The notes under the pieces were generated by a model. That model saw only the letters and a list, made by a program, of their open reading frames with translations, did not search any database and had not been told where the DNA came from. Of a DNA stretch of 64,000 nt, positions 8,427-15,188 are shown piece after piece. Made by a program: the position numbers and the translations under genes. The DNA lies in contig NZ_DGUZ01000021.1 of assembly GCF_002394865.1 (NCBI RefSeq), positions 236,814-300,813 of the forward strand. Direction: 5' to 3'. The stretch comes from Fibrobacter sp. UBA4297. Its GTDB lineage: Bacteria; Fibrobacterota; Fibrobacteria; Fibrobacterales; Fibrobacteraceae. Numbering within the stretch: position 1 is the first letter of the stretch; every line of letters starts with the position of its first letter.

Positions 8427-9842
8427 ATGAGTTTGAAGAAAACTTTTTCAGGGATTGCACTTGGTGCAGCCCTTCTTGGCGCAGGTATATCAAGTGCCTT
8501 CGCCGCAGACGAAACGCTAAGATCCCTTGCGGATAAAAACGGGATCTACATCGGCGCGATTTTGAACTCGCAATGGTTCGGCGGAGGCCTGCCCGGCAAT
8601 TACGAGCAGATCCACAAATCCCAATTCAACATCGTCGTTGCCGAAAACGAGATGAAGTTCGACGCCACCGAACCGCAAGAAGGAAGGTTCAATTACAACA
8701 ATGGCGATAAGATGGTCCGTTACGCACAGCAAAACGGCATGCGCGTCCGTGGCCACGCCCTCGCCTGGCACAGCCAAGTTCCGGGCTGGGTGAACAACTA
8801 CAAGAACGACAAGCAGAAACTGCTCAAGGTGCTCAAGAATCACATCCAGAACGTGGTCGGGCACTGGAAAGGCAAAGTCGCCGAATGGGATGTGGTGAAC
8901 GAAGCCATCAGCAACAACGAACCCCAGTGGCGCACCGGTTCCGTTTGGTACCAGGGCATCGGTCCGGAATTCATTGATTCCGCTTTCGTATGGGCTCACG
9001 CCGTAGACCCGGATGCAGAACTCTGCTATAACGACTACAACCTCGAACAGGGCGTCAATCCGAAAGCCAAGGCAGGATTTTTGCTAGAACAGGTGAAGCG
9101 CTGGGTCAAAAACGGCATTCCTATCCATTGCGTGGGTTCCCAAACACACGTGGAAGACACCACCACCGACAAGCACTTTATCGGTTCGCCGGACAGCCTC
9201 CGCTCCCTCGCCAAGGAACTTGCAAAGCTTAACGTCAAGTTGAAAATCACGGAACTCGATATCGGATTCAAGAGCGGTATCAACGTCAGCAGAAAAGACC
9301 TTGAACGCCAAGGGCAAACATTCCGTCAATACCTTGACATTATCCTTGAAGAGCCGAATGCAGACACGTACCTGATTTGGGGCGTATCTGATAAATGGAG
9401 CTGGCTTGGCGGCCTAAACAGACAAAAAGGCCTTATCTACGACGACAACTTGAAACCGAAGCCTGCATTCGACAGCATTTTGGTGAGACTCCAGACTTAC
9501 GAACCGCCCAAGGATTCTGTCAAGCAGGATTCCGTTGCTCAAGACTCCATCAAAAAAGATTCGACAGCCAAGGATTCCACGGAAAAAGACTCCACAGACG
9601 CCATCGGAAAAATCGCTAGCAGAACGATGATGTCCGCATACGTTGCCGGACGCACGTTATTCGTAACGGGAACGAGCGCCAAGACCGCAAAGGTTGACTT
9701 GTTCGACATGCAAGGGCGCCCCGTATTTAGCACCAAGAGCGAAAATGGAATGGTGGACTTGAAGGATATTGCCGAAGGGCTTTACGTGGTGCAGATCCGC
9801 TCGGGAAGCAACAAAATTGTGCAACGAGTGAACGTGAAATAA
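8427..9842 (+). CDS. Secreted endo-1,4-beta-xylanase, GH10, with linker and C-terminal sorting-type domain
   Basis: GH10 enzymes cut the xylan backbone with retention of configuration. A signal peptide (cleavage likely after SSAFA, near residue 26) precedes a complete GH10 barrel at about 30-365. The acid/base is Glu159 in WDVVNEAI and the nucleophile is Glu276 in ITELDIG; HALAWHSQVPGW and the Trp-rich end (LIWGVSDKWSWL) are also typical. A linker follows at about 372-400, built from KDS/QDS/KDST units. The last ~70 residues form a beta domain (VDLFDMQGRPVF..GLYVVQI..) of the type found at the end of many secreted Bacteroidetes and Fibrobacter proteins and used for sorting or surface attachment. 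AAGGAG lies eight bases before the ATG. It appears to be a single-gene unit. Confidence 0.96.
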   Translation: MSLKKTFSGIALGAALLGAGISSAFAADETLRSLADKNGIYIGAILNSQWFGGGLPGNYEQIHKSQFNIVVAENEMKFDATEPQEGRFNYNNGDKMVRYAQQNGMRVRGHALAWHSQVPGWVNNYKNDKQKLLKVLKNHIQNVVGHWKGKVAEWDVVNEAISNNEPQWRTGSVWYQGIGPEFIDSAFVWAHAVDPDAELCYNDYNLEQGVNPKAKAGFLLEQVKRWVKNGIPIHCVGSQTHVEDTTTDKHFIGSPDSLRSLAKELAKLNVKLKITELDIGFKSGINVSRKDLERQGQTFRQYLDIILEEPNADTYLIWGVSDKWSWLGGLNRQKGLIYDDNLKPKPAFDSILVRLQTYEPPKDSVKQDSVAQDSIKKDSTAKDSTEKDSTDAIGKIASRTMMSAYVAGRTLFVTGTSAKTAKVDLFDMQGRPVFSTKSENGMVDLKDIAEGLYVVQIRSGSNKIVQRVNVK

Positions 9843-9949
9843 AGACAGCTACGAGCAGCGCAGCGAAACGAGATGCGCAACAAATCGTATTCCGAGATGC
9901 GCGCCGTAAAAGAAAATTCCGCGACCTTTTTTGATGCCGCGGTTTTATT

Positions 9950-10537
9950 TTATTCTACACATCTGACGGAAAATCCAAAATTCTTGGGTTTCATCATGTA
10001 GCTGAAGCCCATGGATTTTGAGGAGAGGTACCAGACCGAAGCATCGCCCCCTTCGGTGCTTGAGCTCCAGAAAAACGCGAACTTATTTTCATTGCCGTAA
10101 GTGCCATCATCAAACATGTTGCCGGCGGGCATCGCGCTGAACTTGAGCGTATCATTGCCGTTAGTTTCGCCGGACCAACCGTAATTTGCCTTAATCAAGT
10201 AACCGGCATTGAAGTCACCACCGGCAGCTTTCCAAAGACTTTCAAATTCTTCATTCGTCGGCAAATGGAAACCTGCGGGGCATGCCTTTTGCGCGGCTTC
10301 CCACGTGTAGAGGCGACCATAGACCATGCAATTATCGTCATCTTCCCTATAGCAAGTGCTACCGGGCATCTTGTAGTTTAAGTTGTCCGCCATCCATTTG
10401 CGACCATCAATGACAACCGTGCGATATTTCTGTTTATCGCGGGCGTCCTTGATTTCGTTTTTCTTTGCCTTTGAGGCTGCAATAGATGCGCTAGAGGCGA
10501 CAAGCGCAATGACAAGAGCTGATGATAAATAATTCAT
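9950..10537 (-). CDS. Secreted FISUMP-domain protein
   Basis: The 195-residue product is a signal peptide (hydrophobic core SSALVIALVASSASIAAS) followed by one Fibrobacter succinogenes major paralogous domain (PF09603/TIGR02145). Family marks visible in order are the opening YRTVVIDGRKWMADNLNY, GRLYTWEAAQKACPAGFHLP, PTNEEFESLW, and the final FFWSSS..GFSVRCVE with its closing cysteine. These domains are abundant in Fibrobacter and occur in surface-exposed proteins; no enzymatic activity is established. The ATG two codons inside a TTG-started frame was taken as the start. The weak stem CCGCG/CGCGG with T-rich flank at 9930-9955 may end both this gene and the xylanase gene. Confidence 0.9.
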   Translation of the reverse strand: MNYLSSALVIALVASSASIAASKAKKNEIKDARDKQKYRTVVIDGRKWMADNLNYKMPGSTCYREDDDNCMVYGRLYTWEAAQKACPAGFHLPTNEEFESLWKAAGGDFNAGYLIKANYGWSGETNGNDTLKFSAMPAGNMFDDGTYGNENKFAFFWSSSTEGGDASVWYLSSKSMGFSYMMKPKNFGFSVRCVE

Positions 10538-10560
10538 ATTCAAGATTTTCAGGGAGAAGC

Positions 10561-10657
10561 CCGATCATCCCCGTCATCCCCGTCAAGCGAGGACAGGGCG
10601 AGGACAGGCGTCGGGCATGACAAACAAAGAAAGTCGCCCGCGCGGTGGCGGGCATGA
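10561..10657. repeat. Intergenic repeat cluster (CATCCCCGTCATCCCCGTCAAG and dRS3-like copies)
   Basis: The 125-base gap between the FISUMP gene and the flavodoxin gene is filled with repeat words. GATCATCCCCGTCATCCCC is followed by GTCAAGCGAGGACAGG, which recurs at 12268-12330. A palindromic CGCCCGCGCGGTGGCGGGC ends in ATGACAAA. The palindrome may act as a weak terminator for the flavodoxin gene. Confidence 0.65.
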
Positions 10658-10662
10658 CAAAT

Positions 10663-11565
10663 TTACTTTTCTACGGCGATGAGCTGGGCTTCGCCTTGAC
10701 CGGGAAGCGGCTTGAAGATTTTCACATTCGTCTGCGTGACCGGACCTCCAAAGGCCTTCATTTCACAAACGAAGAGATAGTTCATGCCAGCGACCACCTG
10801 CGAAGAGACGCTGAGCGGTTTCAAGCCAAGGTAAGCGTAATCCTTCGTTGCTTCGGCAAAAGCAGCGGAATCTTCAGCCATAAGCGGGCGTTGTCCAGAA
10901 TAACCGCCCATAAGCATTTCATCGGTCTTGCCCGTTGCAAGGTCAGCAAAGAAACCTTCGACCTCACGAGTTGCTGTTTCAATGCCCTTTTCTGCATTGA
11001 TTCGCTTGTTAGAAATTCCGTAAGCAAGCGTTACGTTGGCGTTCGGCTCAAGAGTTTTGAGTTCTGCGGCACTCGCCTTGCGGCCGCCACTGCCGTAAGT
11101 GCAGAACGGCACCACAACCTTACCGCTCAAATCATTTGCATCCAAGAACGCGTAAAGCGGCGGAGCAAACGTTCCAAACATAATCGGGTAACCGATGAAC
11201 ACCGTATCGTACTTTGCCACATCGAGTTTTGCATTCACGAGAGCGGGCCACTGTTTAGATTCACGTTCTGCACGGACCGCCGCAATCGTGCTATCGTAAG
11301 TGGACGGGTACGGTTTTGCAAGCGTCAGTTCAAATTCATCGGCATTGCGAGCGCTCTTGAAAATTTGCGCCAGCTTTTTCGTGGCACCCGTCTGCGAATA
11401 ATAAACCACCACCGACTTAGCAGATTTTACCGCGGGTGCATTTTGCACTTCGGACTCAGCCGTTTTAGATTCAGCCTTGGGCTGTTCTTCATTGCAACCG
11501 GCAAACATCACAGATGCAGCAACGACAGAAGCCATTGCAAGTGATAATTTAAACTTTCGGGACAT
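10663..11565 (-). CDS. Lipoprotein with a flavodoxin domain fused to a stefin-like cystatin domain
   Basis: The ATG at 11565 has GGAGG just upstream and starts a lipoprotein signal peptide (lipobox VMFAGC, Cys23). A short acidic spacer leads to a flavodoxin-like domain at about 50-220. It has an FMN phosphate loop (VVVYYSQTGATKKLA), a second loop (VFIGYPIMFGTFAPPLYAFL) and the third-strand segment (VVPFCTYGSGG). Relatives (flavodoxin_4 type) carry FMN and transfer electrons. From about residue 225 to the end (300) the sequence follows type-1 cystatins: MGGYSGQRPL, then QVVAGMNYLF and NVKIFKPLPGQ. Human stefins have a Gly-rich start, QVVAGTNY and KVFKSLPGQ at the same spacing. Cystatins inhibit papain-like cysteine proteases through exactly these loops. 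Cell location would be periplasm or surface. The fusion is unusual and not known to me. Confidence 0.85.
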   Translation of the reverse strand: MSRKFKLSLAMASVVAASVMFAGCNEEQPKAESKTAESEVQNAPAVKSAKSVVVYYSQTGATKKLAQIFKSARNADEFELTLAKPYPSTYDSTIAAVRAERESKQWPALVNAKLDVAKYDTVFIGYPIMFGTFAPPLYAFLDANDLSGKVVVPFCTYGSGGRKASAAELKTLEPNANVTLAYGISNKRINAEKGIETATREVEGFFADLATGKTDEMLMGGYSGQRPLMAEDSAAFAEATKDYAYLGLKPLSVSSQVVAGMNYLFVCEMKAFGGPVTQTNVKIFKPLPGQGEAQLIAVEK

Positions 11566-11659
11566 AGGTACCTCCAATAAAAACCTTACACACAAAAGGT
11601 AACCATTTTAATGGACAATAAAAAACTCCGCACTCATTTTTGAATAATTTTTTCGTTAA

Positions 11660-11674
11660 TGTGACCTAGTCACA
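11660..11674. promoter_or_regulatory. Possible Crp/Fnr-type operator (TGTGA-N5-TCACA)
   Basis: TGTGACCTAGTCACA is a perfect inverted repeat in the divergent gap between the flavodoxin-cystatin gene and trxA. The half-sites equal the Crp consensus, but the spacer is five bases instead of six. A Crp/Fnr family regulator is encoded 0.8 kb away. No direct evidence of binding. Confidence 0.35.
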
Positions 11675-11765
11675 GTTTAAAGCCTTGTGATTATCTAAAA
11701 TATAGATGTAAAGAGGGGATAGCTCCCCAGAAAAGAGTTTAAACAAAAAAAGGAAAGGTAAAACA

Positions 11766-12074
11766 ATGGCTGAATTAAAAATCACAAGAGAAAACTTTGA
11801 ACAAGAAGTCCTCAAATCCGACAAGCCCGTTCTGATTGATTTCTGGGCACCTTGGTGCGGCCCGTGCCGTATGCTCTCGCCCACCATCTCGGAAATCGCA
11901 GAGGAGTATAAGGACAAAGTAAAAGTAGGAAAGGTGAATGTTGACGAAGAGGGTGATCTCGCCGCTATGTTCCGCGTGTCAAGCATTCCGCTGCTCGTGG
12001 TCATGAAGGACGGTAAAGTCACAAACTCCGCAGTTGGCGTCCGCCCCAAAAATCAAATCGTAGAAATGATATAG
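11766..12074 (+). CDS. trxA: Thioredoxin
   Basis: A 102-residue single-domain thioredoxin that reduces protein disulfides in the cytoplasm (no signal peptide). The active site WCGPC is at about residues 31-35 in FWAPWCGPCRML, the buried Asp is in VLIDFWAP, and the cis-proline is in VSSIPLLVV. AGGAAAGG lies upstream of the ATG. The C-terminus is slightly short (ends in NQIVEMI) compared with E. coli TrxA, within the family range. It stands alone, with its own terminator downstream. Confidence 0.95.
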   Translation: MAELKITRENFEQEVLKSDKPVLIDFWAPWCGPCRMLSPTISEIAEEYKDKVKVGKVNVDEEGDLAAMFRVSSIPLLVVMKDGKVTNSAVGVRPKNQIVEMI

Positions 12075-12087
12075 TTCAATCCAATCA

Positions 12088-12160
12088 AGCCCGCCACCGT
12101 CTGTAAGGCCTGTACTGAGCAAGCCGAAGTAAGCAGAGTCCGAGTGCGCGGGCTATTTTT
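12088..12160 (+). terminator. Probable terminator of trxA with long stem-loop
   Basis: AGCCCGC just after the trxA stop pairs with GCGGGCT about 55 bases later. That arm is followed by ATTTTTG. The interior contains smaller inverted words, so this may be a branched structure. The U-tract supports termination. Confidence 0.5.
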
Positions 12161-12202
12161 GCATTAACTCTTCAAAAACAGCACACTTCCTACACCTTAA
12201 AA

Positions 12203-12268
12203 AAGGAGATTCCCACCTAAAGGTGGCCATGCGCACTATGGAACAAAGTTCCAAGTGCTGTCCGCCCG
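12203..12268. repeat. 66-bp direct repeat, copy 1 (upstream of the Crp/Fnr gene)
   Basis: Identical base for base to 13117-13182 on the other side of the Crp/Fnr gene. It contains two small palindromes, CCACC-TAAA-GGTGG and GGAAC-AAA-GTTCC. It starts with the AAGGAGATTCCC word seen in the dRS3-like elements of this genome. Confidence 0.85.
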
Positions 12269-12410
12269 ATCATCCCGGTCATCCCCGTCAAGCGAGGACA
12301 GGCGCGAGGACAGGCGCCAGGAATGACAAAAGAGCCGAGCGATGCAGAAACATGTTTGCATGTTTCTATATCCGAAGCGAACACGTCAAGCCACGAAGTG
12401 GAATGACAAA
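12269..12410. repeat. Dispersed repeat cluster upstream of the Crp/Fnr gene
   Basis: This non-coding stretch joins two dispersed elements. One is a CATCCCGGTCATCCCC..AGGACAGG element also found at 10561. The other is a GCCGAGCGATGC element (12334-12410) with the palindrome AGAAACATG-TTTG-CATGTTTCT, also found at 3007-3084. Together with the 66-bp repeat it accounts for nearly all of the 375-base gap between trxA and the regulator gene. The last 40 bases (AT-rich, TTTTATATATTCCCC) may hold the promoter of the regulator. Confidence 0.7.
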
Positions 12411-12449
12411 CAAAATGATTTTATATATTCCCCTTAAAGGGGGCGCATT

Positions 12450-13118
12450 ATGGTCGAACCGATTAGTCAAATTGTCAAAAAAATTCCGTTTTGGGGAAAT
12501 CTCACGCTTGAAGAAAAGGCGCTTGTATCGCAACGAGCATTGACCAAGCGTTTCAACAAGGACCAAATCATCATCAGTGACCGTTCCGCCTGCCTCGGGA
12601 TTATTCTCATTTTGAAAGGCGGTGTCCGCATAAGTCTTATTTCTGACGAAGGTCGCGAAGTTACGCTTTACCGAGCACACGCAAACGAGTTCTGCGTTTC
12701 GACAGCATCATGCGTAATTCACCAGCTGACTTTCGAAGCAAATGTCACCGCCGAAGAAGATACAGCCGTTCTCGTCATTCCATCGTCTGTTTGTGCAAGG
12801 CTTATGGAATCAAACATCTACGTCCGTTCATTTGTCTTTGAGCAAGAAACGGAACGCTATTCACAGACAATTTGGGCCATTCAGCAAATGCTATTCAAGC
12901 GTTTTGACCAGCGCCTCGCCAATTACTTGATTAATTCATACGAAAGTAGCGACAAGCCCGAAGTCAAAAAGACACAAGAAGAAATCGCGCGAGACGTGAA
13001 TTCCGCCCGAGAAGTCGTCGCCCGCATGCTCAAGGAATTCGCCGCCAAAGGGCTTGTAGAAATAAAACGCGGCGCAATCGTACTCCGCAATATCGAGGGA
13101 TTAAAAAGGCTGCTATAA
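12450..13118 (+). CDS. Crp/Fnr-family transcriptional regulator
   Basis: A 222-residue cytoplasmic regulator. The N-terminal cyclic-nucleotide-binding-type beta roll (about 10-120) includes GIILILKGGVRISLISDEGREVTLYRA, shortened here to the key words ILKGGVRI and GREVTLYR. A dimer helix follows at about 125-160 (RYSQTIWAIQQMLFKRFDQR). The C-terminal winged helix-turn-helix at about 170-222 contains TQEEIARDVNSAREVVARML, with the recognition helix starting at NSAREVV. The effector pocket lacks the Arg/Ser pair that contacts cAMP, and the roll has two cysteines (EFCVSTASCVI), so a redox or metal signal is more likely than cAMP. The start has GGGGGCGC rather than a good ribosome binding site. 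Its stop codon overlaps the second 66-bp repeat. Confidence 0.92.
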   Translation: MVEPISQIVKKIPFWGNLTLEEKALVSQRALTKRFNKDQIIISDRSACLGIILILKGGVRISLISDEGREVTLYRAHANEFCVSTASCVIHQLTFEANVTAEEDTAVLVIPSSVCARLMESNIYVRSFVFEQETERYSQTIWAIQQMLFKRFDQRLANYLINSYESSDKPEVKKTQEEIARDVNSAREVVARMLKEFAAKGLVEIKRGAIVLRNIEGLKRLL

Positions 13119-13182
13119 GGAGATTCCCACCTAAAGGTGGCCATGCGCACTATGGAACAAAGTTCCAAGTGCTGTCCGCCCG
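13117..13182. repeat. 66-bp direct repeat, copy 2 (downstream of the Crp/Fnr gene)
   Basis: Identical to 12203-12268. It begins inside the stop codon of the Crp/Fnr gene and runs into a dRS3-like word (CGCTCGGAGGCGGGAATGACATC). Confidence 0.85.
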
Positions 13183-13403
13183 CTCGGAGGCGGGAATGAC
13201 ATCTAATAGATTACCCGTGAACAACAACCTCGTATTAACGAGGCGTGTTCGTGAGAGCGAGGCGAAGACGGAGTCCCCGCCTTGCACAAGAGCCGAGCGG
13301 TCTCATTAGGTGTGAGCGAGAAACGCCTGGCATTATCCAGGCGTTTTCGCGAGAGTGAGCGTCGCTCACATATTTCTATCGAGTCTAGACGCGAACGGTC
13401 TGA
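13183..13403. other. Repeat-rich convergent gap with two related hairpins between the Crp/Fnr gene and mdh
   Basis: No gene is visible. Two related structures occur in tandem. AACCTCG-TATTAA-CGAGGCGTGTT is followed by CGTGAGAGCGAG (13226-13262), and AAACGCCTGG-CATTAT-CCAGGCGTTTT is followed by CGCGAGAGTGAGCG (13321-13360). The second is a strong 8-bp GC-rich hairpin with short A and T runs on both sides, so it is the likely two-way terminator for these convergent genes. Remnants of the GCCGAGCG element lie between them. Confidence 0.6.
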
Positions 13404-14345
13404 TTACGTGTGAGCGTCAACCCATTCGGCGTTCTTCTTGCAAGCTTCGACAGACTTGTCGAAAGCAGCCTTTTCTTCGGCGCTCATCTTGACTTCAAGA
13501 ATCTTTTCAACACCGTTTGCACCGACGACAACCGGCACACCGCAGTAGAGGCCGCTAACGCCGTATTCGCCGTTGAGCTTGGCAGCGCAAGAGAACACGC
13601 TCTTCTTGTCGAGGAGGTAAGCTTCAGCCATGTGGATAGCAGAGGTAGCCGGGCTGTAGAAAGCAGAACCGCGACCGAGGAGGTTCACGATTTCGCCACC
13701 TGCACCAGCGGTACGCTTTGCAAGTTCAGCAAACTTTTCCTTGCTCATGAGCTGAGAAACCGGGATGCCACCGACAGAGACGCATTCCATGATGGAGACC
13801 ATCGTGTCGCCGTGGCCACCCATAACGAGAGCCTTCACGTCTTCGACGGAAACGCCGAGTTCGTCAGCAACGAAGCAAGCGAGACGAGCGGAGTCGAGCA
13901 CGCCAGCCATACCGATGACCTTGTTGGCCGGGAGGCCAGACTGCTTCTGCATGTTGTAGACCATGGCGTCGAGCGGGTTCGTAATAACGATCACGAATGC
14001 ATCCGGAGCATTTTCCTTGATGGCTTCAGCAACAGTCTTGATAACGCCGCAGTTCTTGTCGAGGAGGTCGTCACGGCTCATGCCCGGCATACGCGGGAAA
14101 CCAGCGGTAACGATAACAACGTCAGCACCCTTAATAGCGGAGTAATCGGTAGAACCCTGAAGATCAACGGACGAATTGATGACGGAACGGCCTTCCATAA
14201 TATCGAGAGCCTTACCCTTCGGCATGCCCTGAGTCTGCGGAATGTCGATAAGGACGACGTCGCCGAGGTTCTTCTGTGCGAGCACGAGAGCCATTGTACC
14301 ACCAATTTGACCAGCACCAACGAGTGCAATCTTCTTTCTTGCCAT
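13404..14345 (-). CDS. mdh: Malate dehydrogenase (NAD-dependent, LDH-like type)
   Basis: Mdh interconverts malate and oxaloacetate. In a succinate-forming fermenter it runs toward malate on the reductive branch. The ATG at 14345 follows AAGGAAGG and begins ARKKIALVGAGQIGGTMA, giving the NAD-binding GAGQIGG loop at residues 9-15. Further marks are VIVTAGFPRMPGMSRDDLL (substrate-binding arginines of the mobile loop), VITNPLDAMVY, and MGGHGDTMV with the catalytic His near residue 176. The length, 313 residues, is normal for the LDH-like MDH class found in Bacteroidetes and Chlorobi. The two loop arginines favour malate over lactate. Confidence 0.95.
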   Translation of the reverse strand: MARKKIALVGAGQIGGTMALVLAQKNLGDVVLIDIPQTQGMPKGKALDIMEGRSVINSSVDLQGSTDYSAIKGADVVIVTAGFPRMPGMSRDDLLDKNCGVIKTVAEAIKENAPDAFVIVITNPLDAMVYNMQKQSGLPANKVIGMAGVLDSARLACFVADELGVSVEDVKALVMGGHGDTMVSIMECVSVGGIPVSQLMSKEKFAELAKRTAGAGGEIVNLLGRGSAFYSPATSAIHMAEAYLLDKKSVFSCAAKLNGEYGVSGLYCGVPVVVGANGVEKILEVKMSAEEKAAFDKSVEACKKNAEWVDAHT

Positions 14346-14633
14346 GATTAACCTTCCTTTTAAGGTATTTAAAATTTTACGTGTCAAATATAGCAAAAGA
14401 AATGTAAAACCGGCAACATGAACCAATGTTACATATTATTTATTTGAGGGGAAAATGGGGAAAGCCTTCCCCTCGGCGGCTCCTCGTTGCCACCAACCCA
14501 TTCACCTAGGGGCTAGACCGCTTTTAATGATTAAAATACAGGAGATTCCCCATCGAAGCGGGGAATGGCAGAGCATCGAAGTGCGGAAAGACGATTGCAA
14601 AATTCACTGGATTTTCACATTCACCTAGTTCGG
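14346..14633. other. Intergenic stretch with palindromic repeats, no gene seen
   Basis: The part next to mdh is AT-rich and probably holds its promoter. Further right are GGGGAAAGCCTTCCCC (a small palindrome) and a dRS3-like copy (GGAGATTCCCCATCGAAGCG, then GGGAATGGC, 14542-14568). I see no open frame with coding character. Confidence 0.55.
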
Positions 14634-14897
14634 TCAAGATAGACTCCCAAACGCGACGCGGGCTATCCTTTTTACGAAAAAAAAGTTTGCCCAATAAGGA
14701 TTTTCTTTGTCAAATAATTCCTTTTCCTCTTTAGTGAAGTTTTTAGGATAGTCCCCAAAGAGAAACAAGATTTTTTTCTTGTCGAAGGATACCGCATAAA
14801 TCCCACGGCAGCTAACGTAATCAACCCACCAGATTTTATCGCCGGCCTTTTCTTTGTAAAACACAATCTTTCTTGATTCATCTTTGACCATGATCAT
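14634..14897 (-). CDS. Small hypothetical protein (87 residues)
   Basis: An ATG seven bases after GGAG opens an 87-codon frame with a plausible protein composition: MIMVKDESRKIVFYKEKAGD, then IWWVDYVSCRGIYAVSFDKKK, here split as IWWVDYVS and RGIYAVSFD. A charged aromatic C-terminal half follows (PKNFTKEEKELFDKENPYW). It has no signal peptide or membrane segment and looks like a small cytoplasmic alpha/beta domain. It is flanked by repeats and no neighbour hints at a role. I do not recognise the family. The lower GC content compared with mdh and hisS suggests a recent arrival or weak selection. Confidence 0.6.
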   Translation of the reverse strand: MIMVKDESRKIVFYKEKAGDKIWWVDYVSCRGIYAVSFDKKKILFLFGDYPKNFTKEEKELFDKENPYWANFFFVKRIARVAFGSLS

Positions 14898-15188
14898 AAT
14901 TGGTCTCCTTTTTTCTTAAGATACATTTAATAAATGTCAAAATTTTACACATTGACTTTTTCAAAAAGCGACGGGGGTTTTAGGGGGTGTCCCCTTAGGC
15001 GTGGGGGTGATGGAAGACCGCGGAGCGGGCTGCAATCAGGGGGATACCTCCCCCACACAAATAAATAAAGGTAATCCCCCATCAAGTCAGGAATGACAAT
15101 GCGTCGGGAAAGACAGGGCTTTTTCCGCCCGCGTTTTCCCAACCACTAGCCACTAACCACCAACCACTTTACTAAATTTGCGGTCACT
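14898..15188. other. Intergenic stretch with C/G-rich repeats and a heptamer repeat, no gene seen
   Basis: Contains a GGGGGTTTTAGGGGG-type region with CCCCCAC inverted words, a dRS3-like word ending in AGGAATGAC (about 15067-15097) and, at 15143-15170, CACTAGCCACTAACCACC, the reverse complement of the TTAGTGG heptamer repeats. The short open frames across it encode Pro/Arg/Leu-rich sequence typical of translated repeats and were not accepted as genes. The hisS promoter probably lies in the last 60 bases. Confidence 0.55.

Noticed and set aside
12203..13182. CRISPR array suggested by repeated palindromic words
   Set aside because: Only two 66-bp copies about 850 bases apart with a gene between them; no regular spacers and no cas genes in the window.
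14945..15142. 65-codon frame between the small hypothetical gene and hisS
   Set aside because: Pro/Arg/Leu-rich translation of intergenic repeats, no ribosome binding site, no protein-like pattern.
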